Positions 42,332 to 50,609 of a stretch of DNA of 64,000 bases are shown one piece after another (position 1 is the stretch's first letter; each line of letters opens with the position of its first letter). Origin of the DNA: Phycisphaeraceae bacterium (lineage in GTDB: Bacteria; Planctomycetota; Phycisphaerae; Phycisphaerales; UBA1924); assembly GCA_019636615.1 (NCBI GenBank), contig JAHBXF010000002.1:808001-872000 (forward strand), in the 5' to 3' direction. The notes beneath the pieces are model-generated. The model saw only the letters and a program-made list of their open reading frames with translations, searched no databases and had not been told where the DNA came from. A program made the translations under genes and the position numbers.

Positions 42332-44512
42332 TCACCCTCGTCGCTTGCCGCCACGCGAACCGGGCGAACCCGGGCGGCCGTCGCCCTTGCGGCGCTGAGC
42401 GGTCGATGCGCCTGCGCCCAAGTCTGATCTGCGGACCATCACCGGGTTGTCGCCAGCGCCGGTCGCCGCCTGCTTCTGCCTCAACCGCACGATCTGGTCT
42501 CTGAGCACGGCCGCCTTTTCGAACTCCATGCTCTGCGCCGCCGCGAGCATCTCTTCGTTGAGCGTCTCGAGCAGGGCGGCGATCTCGACAGGGGGCTCTG
42601 CGTTGTCGCCCACCGCTTCACGCGCGGTCTTGCGGGCGCGCAACTCCAACTCGATCCCGCGGCGGATGGCCTTGCTGATGGTCTGCGGGGTGATGCCGTT
42701 CGCCTTGTTGTACGCTTCCTGCTTCTCGCGCCGCCGCTCGGTTTCTTCGATCGCGGCCCGCATCGCCGGGGTCATCTTGTCGGCGTACATCACCACGCGG
42801 CCGTTGACGTTGCGCGCGGCACGCCCCATCAACTGGATGAGGCTCGTCGGGCTGCGCAGGAACCCTTCCTTGTCGGCGTCAAGGATGGCCACGAGTGAGA
42901 CTTCAGGCAGGTCGAGCCCTTCCCTGAGCAGGTTGACCCCCACGAGCACGTCGAACATGCCTTGGCGGAGTTCCGAGAGAATCTGCACGCGTTCAAGGGT
43001 TTCGATGTCGCTGTGGAGATATCTCACCCGCAGCCCTTTGCCTTCGAGGAACTCGGCGAGGTCTTCGCAGAGTCTCTTGGTGAGCGCCGTCACCAGCACC
43101 CGTTCTCCCGCGCTCACCCGCGCGTTGCATTCTTCAAGAAGGTCGGCGACCTGACCGCCGGTGGGTTTGATCTCCACCCGGGGATCGAGCAGCCCGGTAG
43201 GACGGATGACCTGCTCGGCAACCTCGCCCCTTGTGCGGCCGAGTTCATAGGGGCCCGGCGTTGCCGAAACAAAGAGCGTGAGCGGCACAATCGCCTCGAA
43301 CTCTTCGAACCGCAGCGGCCGGTTGTCGAGCGCGCTGGGCAGACGAAAGCCGTGCTCGACGAGCACGGTTTTTCTCGCCCGATCGCCGTTGAACATCGCG
43401 CGGATCTGCGGGATGGTGACGTGGCTTTCGTCGATGATGAGCAGCCAATCGCGGAAGTTGTGGCGGCCCGGCGGCGCCCCCTCGGGCATCGCCGCGCCCG
43501 GGGCCGGGGGCGCAAAGTCGAAGTAGTCCATCAGGCAGAAGGGCCTTTCGCCGGGCGCACGCCCGTCCATGAACCGAGAATAGTTCTCGATGCCAGGGCA
43601 CACCCCCGTCTCGGCGAGCAGTTCGATGTCGTACTTGGTGCGTGCCAGCAGCCGCTGGGCTTCGATGAGTTTGCCCTGGCTGCGCAGTTCGAGCACACGG
43701 GCGTTGAGTTCGGTGCGGATTTCTTCGATCGCGGCGTGCAGGCGTTCCTCGGGCATGACATAGTGCACGGCGGGGAAGAGGAAGAACTGCCTCTCCTGGG
43801 CGATAACCTCCCCGCTCACCGGGTTGATCAGGTCGATGCGTTCGATCTCGCCGCCGAAGAACTCAAGGTGAACCGCGAACTTTTCGTACGCGGGCCAGAT
43901 GTCCAGGGCGTCGCCCCGCACCCGGAACTGGCCTCGCTTCCATTCGATGTCGGTGCGCTGGTACTGCATCGAGTTGAGCGCCAGGAAGAGGGCCCGCCTG
44001 TCGATGAGGCTGCCGCGCGTCAGCGTCAGAACCTTCTCGCCGTACGCCTGCGGCGAGCCCAGGCCGAAGATGCACGACACGCTCGCCACGACGATGGTGT
44101 CACGCCGGGAGAGGATGTTGCTGGTCGCCGCCAGCCGCAACTGGTCAAGGTCGTCGTTGCGCGACGAGTCTTTCTCGATGTAGATGTCGCGCTGCGGGAT
44201 GTACGCCTCGGGCTGGTAGTAGTCGTAGTACGACACAAAGTAGTTCACGCTGTTCTCGGGGAAGAGTTCTCGCATCTCTTCAAAGAGCTGCGCGGCCAGC
44301 GTTTTGTTGTGGCTGAGGATCAGCGCGGGCTTGCCAAGGCGCGCGATGACGTTGGCCATCGTGAACGTTTTGCCCGTTCCGGTCGCACCCAGCAGGCACA
44401 CACAGGGGCTGCCCTCGCCGAAGCCGCGCGTGATCTGTGCGATGGCCGAGGGCTGATCGCCCGTTGGCGTGAACTCGGAAACAACCTTGAATGGTCGCGT
44501 CGGGAAAGACAT
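42332..44512 (-). CDS. uvrB: Excinuclease ABC subunit B
   Basis: 726 residues. The Walker A motif GATGTGKT (42-49) is followed by the beta-hairpin region YDYYQPEAYIP and the family's helicase motifs. A C-terminal UVR domain, with EKAAVLRDQIVRLRQKQ, binds UvrC. A glycine- and arginine-rich tail extends beyond it. UvrB loads onto lesions in nucleotide excision repair. The ATG at 44512 gives the normal MSFPTRPFKV start; the frame's longer upstream part overlaps obg. It is 34 bases from obg on the same strand. Confidence 0.97.
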   Translation of the reverse strand: MSFPTRPFKVVSEFTPTGDQPSAIAQITRGFGEGSPCVCLLGATGTGKTFTMANVIARLGKPALILSHNKTLAAQLFEEMRELFPENSVNYFVSYYDYYQPEAYIPQRDIYIEKDSSRNDDLDQLRLAATSNILSRRDTIVVASVSCIFGLGSPQAYGEKVLTLTRGSLIDRRALFLALNSMQYQRTDIEWKRGQFRVRGDALDIWPAYEKFAVHLEFFGGEIERIDLINPVSGEVIAQERQFFLFPAVHYVMPEERLHAAIEEIRTELNARVLELRSQGKLIEAQRLLARTKYDIELLAETGVCPGIENYSRFMDGRAPGERPFCLMDYFDFAPPAPGAAMPEGAPPGRHNFRDWLLIIDESHVTIPQIRAMFNGDRARKTVLVEHGFRLPSALDNRPLRFEEFEAIVPLTLFVSATPGPYELGRTRGEVAEQVIRPTGLLDPRVEIKPTGGQVADLLEECNARVSAGERVLVTALTKRLCEDLAEFLEGKGLRVRYLHSDIETLERVQILSELRQGMFDVLVGVNLLREGLDLPEVSLVAILDADKEGFLRSPTSLIQLMGRAARNVNGRVVMYADKMTPAMRAAIEETERRREKQEAYNKANGITPQTISKAIRRGIELELRARKTAREAVGDNAEPPVEIAALLETLNEEMLAAAQSMEFEKAAVLRDQIVRLRQKQAATGAGDNPVMVRRSDLGAGASTAQRRKGDGRPGSPGSRGGKRRG

Positions 44513-44546
44513 CTCGCGAGGCCTCGGCGTTGGGTGCCAGCGTGGC

Positions 44547-45599
44547 TCAGGCCGTGCCGGCGCCAGCGGGGCGCCAGCCGGATACCTCGGCGGAAGGGTG
44601 GAGTTCCTTCCACAGACGTTCGAGAAGTTCCGTGAGCCCAAGCCGTGACGCGCCGCTGATGACCAGCGCATCGCGCTCGGGAACGAGGTCGAGTTCGCGA
44701 CAGAGATCGTTGACCGCCTGGCGTCGCTCCTCTTCGGTGGTGAAGAGGTCGGCCTTGTTGAAGACGATGATCTCGCGCCGTTCGGCGAGTTCGCGGGAAT
44801 ACCCCGCCAGTTCCGCGCGGATCACCCTGTAGTTCTCCGCGGGGTTCGTGCCGTCTTCGGGTGCAAGTTCGACCAGGTGCAGCAGGATGCGCGTGCGCTC
44901 GATGTGGCGCAGGAAATCGTGCCCCAGCCCAGCGCCCTGCGATGCCCCTTCGATGAGACCGGGGATGTCGGCGAGCACGATACGGCGGGTGCCGTCGAGT
45001 TCGGCAACGCCCAGTTGCGGGCTCAGCGTGGTGAACGGGTAGTTGGCGATCTTGGGCGTCGCCGCGGTGAGCGCGGCGAGCAGGGTGCTCTTTCCGGCGT
45101 TTGGTTTGCCGACGATCCCCACGTCGGCGATGAGTTTGAGTTCAAGACGCACGTTGAACTGCTCGCCCGGCTCGCCGGGCTCCGCGGTGCGTGGCGTCTG
45201 GTTGGTCGAACGCTTGAAGTGTTCGTTGCCGAACCCGCCGCGCCCGCCCTTGGCGACTACAACGCGGTCGCCGGGGCGGATGTCGTGCATGATCTCGCCG
45301 GTGTCGTGGTTGTACACCAGAGTGCCGGGTGGCACCTTGATCACGAGGTCTGCGCCCGCTGAGCCGCTGCACTGTTTGCGACCGCCCGGGTCGCCCGGCT
45401 GCGCCGACCACTGCCGCTGGTGTCGGAAGTCAAAGAGGGTGCTCATGCCTTCTTCGGCGACGAAGATGACCGAACCCCCATCGCCCCCGTTGCCGCCGTC
45501 TGGGCCGCCCTTGGGGTCGAACTTTTCACGTCGGAATGAAACCGCGCCGGCTCCGCCATCGCCGGCACGAACAGTAATGAGTGCGGTATCTACGAACAC
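44547..45599 (-). CDS. obg: GTPase Obg (CgtA)
   Basis: 350 residues. The glycine-rich Obg fold (about 1-158, with repeated GGDGG/GGRGG) leads to the G domain: G1 GKPNAGKST (164-172), G3 DIPG (211-214) and an NKAD motif near 288. GTG start codon. Obg acts in late 50S ribosome assembly and stress response. It is transcribed with uvrB downstream. No long C-terminal Obg-specific extension is present. Confidence 0.97.
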   Translation of the reverse strand: MFVDTALITVRAGDGGAGAVSFRREKFDPKGGPDGGNGGDGGSVIFVAEEGMSTLFDFRHQRQWSAQPGDPGGRKQCSGSAGADLVIKVPPGTLVYNHDTGEIMHDIRPGDRVVVAKGGRGGFGNEHFKRSTNQTPRTAEPGEPGEQFNVRLELKLIADVGIVGKPNAGKSTLLAALTAATPKIANYPFTTLSPQLGVAELDGTRRIVLADIPGLIEGASQGAGLGHDFLRHIERTRILLHLVELAPEDGTNPAENYRVIRAELAGYSRELAERREIIVFNKADLFTTEEERRQAVNDLCRELDLVPERDALVISGASRLGLTELLERLWKELHPSAEVSGWRPAGAGTA

Positions 45600-45696
45600 T
45601 CACCATGGTAAGCAGCCCGGGCCACGAGCGACCGGCCGCGCGACCGCACGCCGGTTCCAGATTCCCGAGCATCGCCCGCCCGCTCGCCCTCGGGTT

Positions 45697-46092
45697 TCAG
45701 GCGGCCCGCTTGAGTCTGCCGGAAGTGATCTGCCGGAACAGTCGATCACGGTCGCTGGCGTTGGCAAACCTCGTAAACGAAGCCGCCATGCGTACCGGGC
45801 CCGGCTCGGAAAGATCATTCCAGACCACATGCCCAAGAACGCGAACTTCGCGTTCGTCGAGCGGTTGCGTCGGGGAGGAGGCTGGCAACTGGATCTTGAT
45901 CTCGATGGCCGTGCCCAGCGGCAGGGGGTGATCGAGTTCGAACTGAATGCCCCCTTCGCTGATGTCATAGCAATGACCCGGGAGAGCCTCGCCGGCCTTG
46001 GCAGGGGCTTCGATCCCTCGCACATGAACAGGGGTGTACATGGCCGGAACCAGGAAACGCTCATGGCGCCTGCGGTTGAAGGATGTCAGCAT
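45697..46092 (-). CDS. PilZ domain protein
   Basis: 131 residues from the ATG at 46092; the longer frame to 46191 is not leader-like. The c-di-GMP-binding motifs are RRRHER (7-12) and DISEGG (43-48). No output domain is attached, so it may act through a partner. Possible target processes include motility, pili or polysaccharide; context gives no clear answer. It lies between obg and the Fur-family gene on the same strand. Confidence 0.9.
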   Translation of the reverse strand: MLTSFNRRRHERFLVPAMYTPVHVRGIEAPAKAGEALPGHCYDISEGGIQFELDHPLPLGTAIEIKIQLPASSPTQPLDEREVRVLGHVVWNDLSEPGPVRMAASFTRFANASDRDRLFRQITSGRLKRAA

Positions 46093-46260
46093 GACTGAAT
46101 GGGCTCCTCGAAACCTGCTTGATGTGCGCGGCGTGCTCACGGCGAGCGTGCACAACAAGCCACGCCGACCGGCGAGTGAATATCGGGTCAAATGCTCAGA
46201 TGCTCTCGGTTTTGGGGGTAGACCCCGGAGGGGTACCGCTCGCCGCCAGAGGACCGATAA

Positions 46261-46713
46261 CTACGCCTCGGGCCTTGCCGAGTTGGGCCTGCGCTCACAG
46301 AAGCACATGGAGACATCCCCCAGTCGCACGCCCAAACGCATTTCGATAGCGGCGATGGTCTCAGGATCGAGCCGCGAGAGAAGAAGTTCGCTCAGATCAT
46401 CCGGGACATCGATCACCCGTCCATCGCGCGCCAGCACGTGCACGTGTGGTGCGAGGTCGGCATCGAACCTTGCGGGCCCGCCCTGAACACTGACACGGCG
46501 TGCCAGCCCGACTTCGACCAGCGTATCGAGGGTGTTGTACACCGTCGCGAGGCTGACAGACGGGGTTGTCGAATCAAGGCTCGCGAGGAGTTCCTCGGCG
46601 GTTGGGTGGCTCTTTGAGGAAGCGAGCGCGGAGTAAACCTGCTCACGCTGGCGGGTGCAGCGCAGGCCACGCGAGCGGAATAATTCCGGAAGATTTCGGG
46701 AAGGCGTATCCAT
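46261..46713 (-). CDS. Fur-family transcriptional regulator
   Basis: 150 residues. The winged-helix region includes RCTRQREQVYSAL and SLATVYNTLDTLVEVGLARRV, the DNA-recognition pattern of Fur/PerR/Zur. The metal-binding region has H37, H90 and H92 (HVHVL) and D103, but the structural-zinc cysteine pair usually after this histidine cluster is absent; only a CFC (137-139) appears at the C-terminus. It could be a PerR- or Irr-like variant. The regulated genes are unknown. It diverges from the zinc-ribbon membrane gene across 103 bp containing an AT-rich segment. Confidence 0.88.
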   Translation of the reverse strand: MDTPSRNLPELFRSRGLRCTRQREQVYSALASSKSHPTAEELLASLDSTTPSVSLATVYNTLDTLVEVGLARRVSVQGGPARFDADLAPHVHVLARDGRVIDVPDDLSELLLSRLDPETIAAIEMRLGVRLGDVSMCFCERRPNSARPEA

Positions 46714-46816
46714 GGGTCGCTTCGGCCCGTAATTATTGACATGCAGGTGGTTTGAGACCAGCGGCGGGATCGCGCTAGGCCGGGGAAGGTTTCTCGGGTC
46801 ACCCAGAGGTATTCGT

Positions 46817-47647
46817 GTGCACCCATCGGGCACCGCCAATCCAGGAAGCGAGCCGGCCAGGCGATCTCCTGCGCAGACCCCGCTGTGCGAGGATTGCGGG
46901 TACGACATTCAAGGGCTGAGCGGGGACGGAACCAAGTGCCCCGAGTGCGGCCGCGCCGTGGCGAGTTCTCTGCCGACATCCCGTGTTGGAACCCCGTGGC
47001 AAACCGCCCCCACATTCCGCGCCTGGCTAGAGACAAACCTGGGCATGCTGCGGTCCCCGACGCGGATGTTTGAGCGGCTGCGGATGAGCAAGGACGGAGC
47101 AGGGTGGTTGCTCTTCTTCAACCTTCTCGTGGCTTCGATTATTCTGGTCTCACCCTGGACCGGGGTGCTCGCGGCCGACCCGGTTCGCCGGGGCTTCTCG
47201 CGTGGGGTAGCGGAAGGGATCACGACCGCCTTGTGGGTTGTGCCCTCGCAGATCGCCGCGCTGATCGCGGTGATGCTGCTGCTGACGTGGATCGAGTTTC
47301 TGGGTGTGCGGTTCATTGCCGGCCGGCGCGGGTGGAGGCTGACGCAGCGTGCGGCGTGGCTGGTGTGCTGCCATGCCAGCGCGGGATGGATCGTGCTGGC
47401 GCTCATGCCGTTCGCGGCCCTGGTGGTGCAGTTTGTGCTCGTGGTGAGGCCCCTGTTCAGCGCCCCGCCCGCGTTGACCGCATGGCTTGGGCGTGTGTGG
47501 GGCGTGACCATCAACGATGTCGTGATGGTCGCCACCCCGGCGGCCGGCTTCATCGTGGGCATCTTCATCTTCGAACTTCTGGTGTACAAGGGCGTCAGGG
47601 CCTGCCGGTTCGCCGCGGACCTGCCGGACAATGACGTGACCCGTTGA
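46817..47647 (+). CDS. Zinc-ribbon multi-pass membrane protein
   Basis: 276 residues from a GTG with AGAGG upstream; the start is moderately certain. An N-terminal ribbon C24-x2-C27...C41-x2-C44 around CGYDIQGLSGDGTKCPECG, common in planctomycete membrane proteins, precedes five hydrophobic segments (about 100-250) in a Yip1-like arrangement. No enzyme motif is present. It lies 59 bp before pntAA and is divergent from the Fur-type gene, which may control it. Confidence 0.78.
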   Translation: MHPSGTANPGSEPARRSPAQTPLCEDCGYDIQGLSGDGTKCPECGRAVASSLPTSRVGTPWQTAPTFRAWLETNLGMLRSPTRMFERLRMSKDGAGWLLFFNLLVASIILVSPWTGVLAADPVRRGFSRGVAEGITTALWVVPSQIAALIAVMLLLTWIEFLGVRFIAGRRGWRLTQRAAWLVCCHASAGWIVLALMPFAALVVQFVLVVRPLFSAPPALTAWLGRVWGVTINDVVMVATPAAGFIVGIFIFELLVYKGVRACRFAADLPDNDVTR

Positions 47648-47706
47648 CGCGGCGTGGGCTGCTCGATGAACTTTGCGTGTGGTCCACAGCCCCGGTACCC
47701 TGCACC

Positions 47707-48840
47707 ATGCTCACCGTGGGATTCCCGAGCGAGACAGCCGCAGGCGAGAGACGCTGCGCCGTGGTGCCGCACACCGTGGCGCTCATACAGAAACTCGGCG
47801 TGCGGGTGCTGATCGCGCGCGGGCTGGGGGATCAATCCGGCATAAGCGACAGCCAGTTCGAGAAAGCGGGAGCGATCGTCAGCGATGACGCGGAGGTGCA
47901 CGAAACCGCTGACTTTCTGTGCCGGGTTCAGGTCGAAGGCCCAGCCCGGATGAAACCGTCCCAGACCGTCATCGGCCTGGCCGATGCGCTCTGGGGTGGC
48001 GACAACGTGCGGGCCGTCGCCGGCGCGGGGGCCTCGCTCATGGCGATGGACATGATGCCGCGCACAACCCGCGCCCAGTCGATGGATGCGCTCTCGTCGC
48101 AGGCGAACCTCGCGGGGTACAAAGCGGTGCTGATGGCCGCGAACGAACTGCCGCGGATCTTCCCGATGATGACGACCGCCGCGGGCACCATCACCCCGGC
48201 GAAGGTGCTGGTGCTCGGGGCGGGCGTGGCGGGTCTGCAGGCCATCGCGACCGCGAAGAGGCTCGGCGCGGTGGTCGAGGCGTTCGACGTTCGCGCCGCG
48301 GTCAAAGAGCAGATCGAATCTCTTGGTGCCAGGTTCGTCACCTTGGGGATCGACAGGCAGGACGCCGCGGAAGGGGGGGGCGGCTACGCCCGCCAGATGG
48401 ACGATGCCTATTACCAAAGGCAGCGCGAGGAACTCGCCGTGGTCATCGCGGGGTGCGACGTAGTGATCTCGACGGCGGCGATACCCGGGCGGCGCTCACC
48501 GCTCCTGATCACCGAGCAGGCTGTCGCCGGCATGCCGCCGGGGGGCGTCGTCGTTGACCTGGCGGCGGCGCGTGGCGGCAACTGCGCCCTGAGCCGGCCT
48601 GATGAAACGGTGCGCCACGGCGGAGTGACCATCTTTGCGCCGACCAACCTGCCCGCGTGTGTGCCCGCCCACGCGAGCATGGTGTACGCCAGGAACATCG
48701 CAAACCTGCTCGCCCACATGATCAAGAAGGGCGAGGCCAAGCCTGTCGAGAGCGACGACATTCTGTCTGAGATCGCTGTCGTTCGCGCGGGCGTGGTGCA
48801 CCACCCCGGCGTGAAGAAAGCGATGGAGCCCGCCGGCTGA
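47707..48840 (+). CDS. pntAA: NAD(P) transhydrogenase subunit alpha, soluble part
   Basis: 377 residues. The NAD-binding domain I has VLVLGAGVAGLQAIATAKRLGA and, downstream, GAGGGYARQM-like segments and the RQREELAVVIAGCDVVISTA stretch. This soluble subunit transfers hydride from NADH. The polypeptide stops before the membrane helices, which are encoded by the next gene; this split (PntAA/PntAB) is known in several bacteria. Confidence 0.95.
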   Translation: MLTVGFPSETAAGERRCAVVPHTVALIQKLGVRVLIARGLGDQSGISDSQFEKAGAIVSDDAEVHETADFLCRVQVEGPARMKPSQTVIGLADALWGGDNVRAVAGAGASLMAMDMMPRTTRAQSMDALSSQANLAGYKAVLMAANELPRIFPMMTTAAGTITPAKVLVLGAGVAGLQAIATAKRLGAVVEAFDVRAAVKEQIESLGARFVTLGIDRQDAAEGGGGYARQMDDAYYQRQREELAVVIAGCDVVISTAAIPGRRSPLLITEQAVAGMPPGGVVVDLAAARGGNCALSRPDETVRHGGVTIFAPTNLPACVPAHASMVYARNIANLLAHMIKKGEAKPVESDDILSEIAVVRAGVVHHPGVKKAMEPAG

Positions 48841-48867
48841 ACGCCGGGAACGGGAAGGAGAACGGGA

Positions 48868-49146
48868 ATGGATACCTTCATCCTGCTGTTGACGATCTTC
48901 GTGCTCGCCATCTTTGTCGGGATCGAGATCATCCGCAAAGTGCCACCGCTGCTCCACACCCCGCTGATGTCCGGGAGTAACGCCATCTCCGGGATCACCG
49001 TGGTCGGCGCCATTCTCGCCGCCGGCGCCAACGCGGGCACACTGACCACCGTGCTCGGCGTGCTGGCGGTGGCCATGGCGACATTCAATGTGGTCGGCGG
49101 CTTTCTGGTGACGCACCGGATGCTGGGGATGTTCCGCGGGAAGTAA
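48868..49146 (+). CDS. pntAB: NAD(P) transhydrogenase subunit alpha, membrane part
   Basis: 92 residues with three hydrophobic helices and the TPLMSGSNAISGI segment of the PntA C-terminal membrane domain. It completes the alpha subunit whose soluble part is encoded 27 bp upstream; GGAGAACGGGA precedes the ATG. It forms part of the proton channel. Confidence 0.94.
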   Translation: MDTFILLLTIFVLAIFVGIEIIRKVPPLLHTPLMSGSNAISGITVVGAILAAGANAGTLTTVLGVLAVAMATFNVVGGFLVTHRMLGMFRGK

Positions 49147-49211
49147 CCCCTCCGCCACGACGGCGGCCCGCGACGGTTCGCCGAGCCTGAAGCACAAGAG
49201 AAAGCACACAC

Positions 49212-50600
49212 ATGCCGGTGATCGCGACCAATCTCACGTATCTGCTCGCCGCCGCGTTCTTTATCCTCGGCATTAAACTTCTTGCCAGCCCCCGCACGGC
49301 GGTGCGCGGCAACGCGCTCGCGGCCGTCGGCATGCTGCTGGCCGTGGTTGTCACACTGCTTGACCGGAAAGTGCTCGGATTCGGGGCCATCGCCGGGGGC
49401 ATGGCCATCGGCGGAGCGGCCGGGGCGTGGGCCGCGCTCCGCGTGAAGATGACGGCCATGCCGCAGATGGTGGCGCTGCTCAACGGGCTCGGCGGCGGGG
49501 CCTCGGTGTGCGTGGCGGGCGCGGCGATGGTGAACGCGCATTCGGACTCGGCTCTCGAGGTTGTGCAGGTCATCGCCGGCGCGGCCTCCGGGCTCATCGG
49601 CGGCGTGACCTTCTGGGGAAGCCTGCTGGCCTACGGCAAACTCGATGAATGGCGATGGGCATCGCGGCTGCCCTCGGGCGCCTGGTGGCGTGCCGTCAAC
49701 GGCCTGCTGCTGCTGGCGTGCATGGTTTTCGCGGTGCTTCTTGTGAAAAACCCCGAAGAGGCGTGGACCTACTGGGCCCTGGTGGGCACAGCGTCGGTGC
49801 TTGGCATGACGATGGTGGCGCCCATCGGCGGAGCGGACATGCCCGTGGTCATCGCGCTGCTGAACTCTTACTCGGGCGTTGCGGGGGCGTTCACCGGGTT
49901 TATTCTGGGGAACAACGCGCTGATTATTTCGGGCGCGCTGGTGGGCGCCAGCGGGCTGATTCTGTGCCAGATCATGTGCCGCGCCATGAATCGGTCGCTG
50001 GCATCGGTGATGCTGGGCGCCGGGGCCGCCACCGGGGGAGGATCGAGCGCGGACGAGGTCTACGGCGGGCGCGTCAAGAGCACATCGCCCGAAGAAGTGG
50101 CGATGCTGCTGGAGAGCGCGGGGAAGGTGGTCATCGTGCCCGGGTACGGGCTCGCGGTCGCGCAGGCGCAGCATGTCGTGCAGGAGATCTCGTCGCTGCT
50201 GACTTCAAAGGGCGCGAAGGTGATCTTCGCGATTCACCCCGTTGCGGGCCGCATGCCCGGCCACATGAACGTGCTGCTGGCAGAGGCCAAAGTGCCGTAT
50301 GAACAGATGCAGGAAATGGACGAGGTGAACGCGGGGATCGAACAGGCCGATGTTGTGCTGGTGGTCGGGGCGAACGACGTGGTGAACCCCGACGCGAGAA
50401 CAAACCCCCGGAGCGTCATCGCGGGGATGCCGATCATCAACGCCGACCTGGCGCGGTCGGTGGTGGTCGTGAAACGCAGCCTCAGCCCCGGCTTTGCAGG
50501 AATCCCCAACCCGCTCTTCGCGTCGGACAACTGCACCATGCTCTTCGCCGATGCTGACAAGGGCCTTCGCGAAGTCGTTGTCTCGCTCAAAGGCGGATAA
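49212..50600 (+). CDS. pntB: NAD(P) transhydrogenase subunit beta
   Basis: 462 residues. About nine transmembrane helices (residues 1-250) form most of the proton channel. The C-terminal domain III binds NADP: VIVPGYGLAVAQAQH and INADLARSVVVVKRSLSPG. With PntAA and PntAB it couples proton flow to hydride transfer from NADH to NADP. It ends 9 bp before the convergent lipoprotein gene. Confidence 0.96.
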   Translation: MPVIATNLTYLLAAAFFILGIKLLASPRTAVRGNALAAVGMLLAVVVTLLDRKVLGFGAIAGGMAIGGAAGAWAALRVKMTAMPQMVALLNGLGGGASVCVAGAAMVNAHSDSALEVVQVIAGAASGLIGGVTFWGSLLAYGKLDEWRWASRLPSGAWWRAVNGLLLLACMVFAVLLVKNPEEAWTYWALVGTASVLGMTMVAPIGGADMPVVIALLNSYSGVAGAFTGFILGNNALIISGALVGASGLILCQIMCRAMNRSLASVMLGAGAATGGGSSADEVYGGRVKSTSPEEVAMLLESAGKVVIVPGYGLAVAQAQHVVQEISSLLTSKGAKVIFAIHPVAGRMPGHMNVLLAEAKVPYEQMQEMDEVNAGIEQADVVLVVGANDVVNPDARTNPRSVIAGMPIINADLARSVVVVKRSLSPGFAGIPNPLFASDNCTMLFADADKGLREVVVSLKGG

Positions 50601-50609
50601 CCCGCGCGC

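Noticed and set aside
42962-44635. 557-codon open frame on the plus strand
   Set aside because: Antisense to uvrB; the opposite strand carries complete UvrB motifs.
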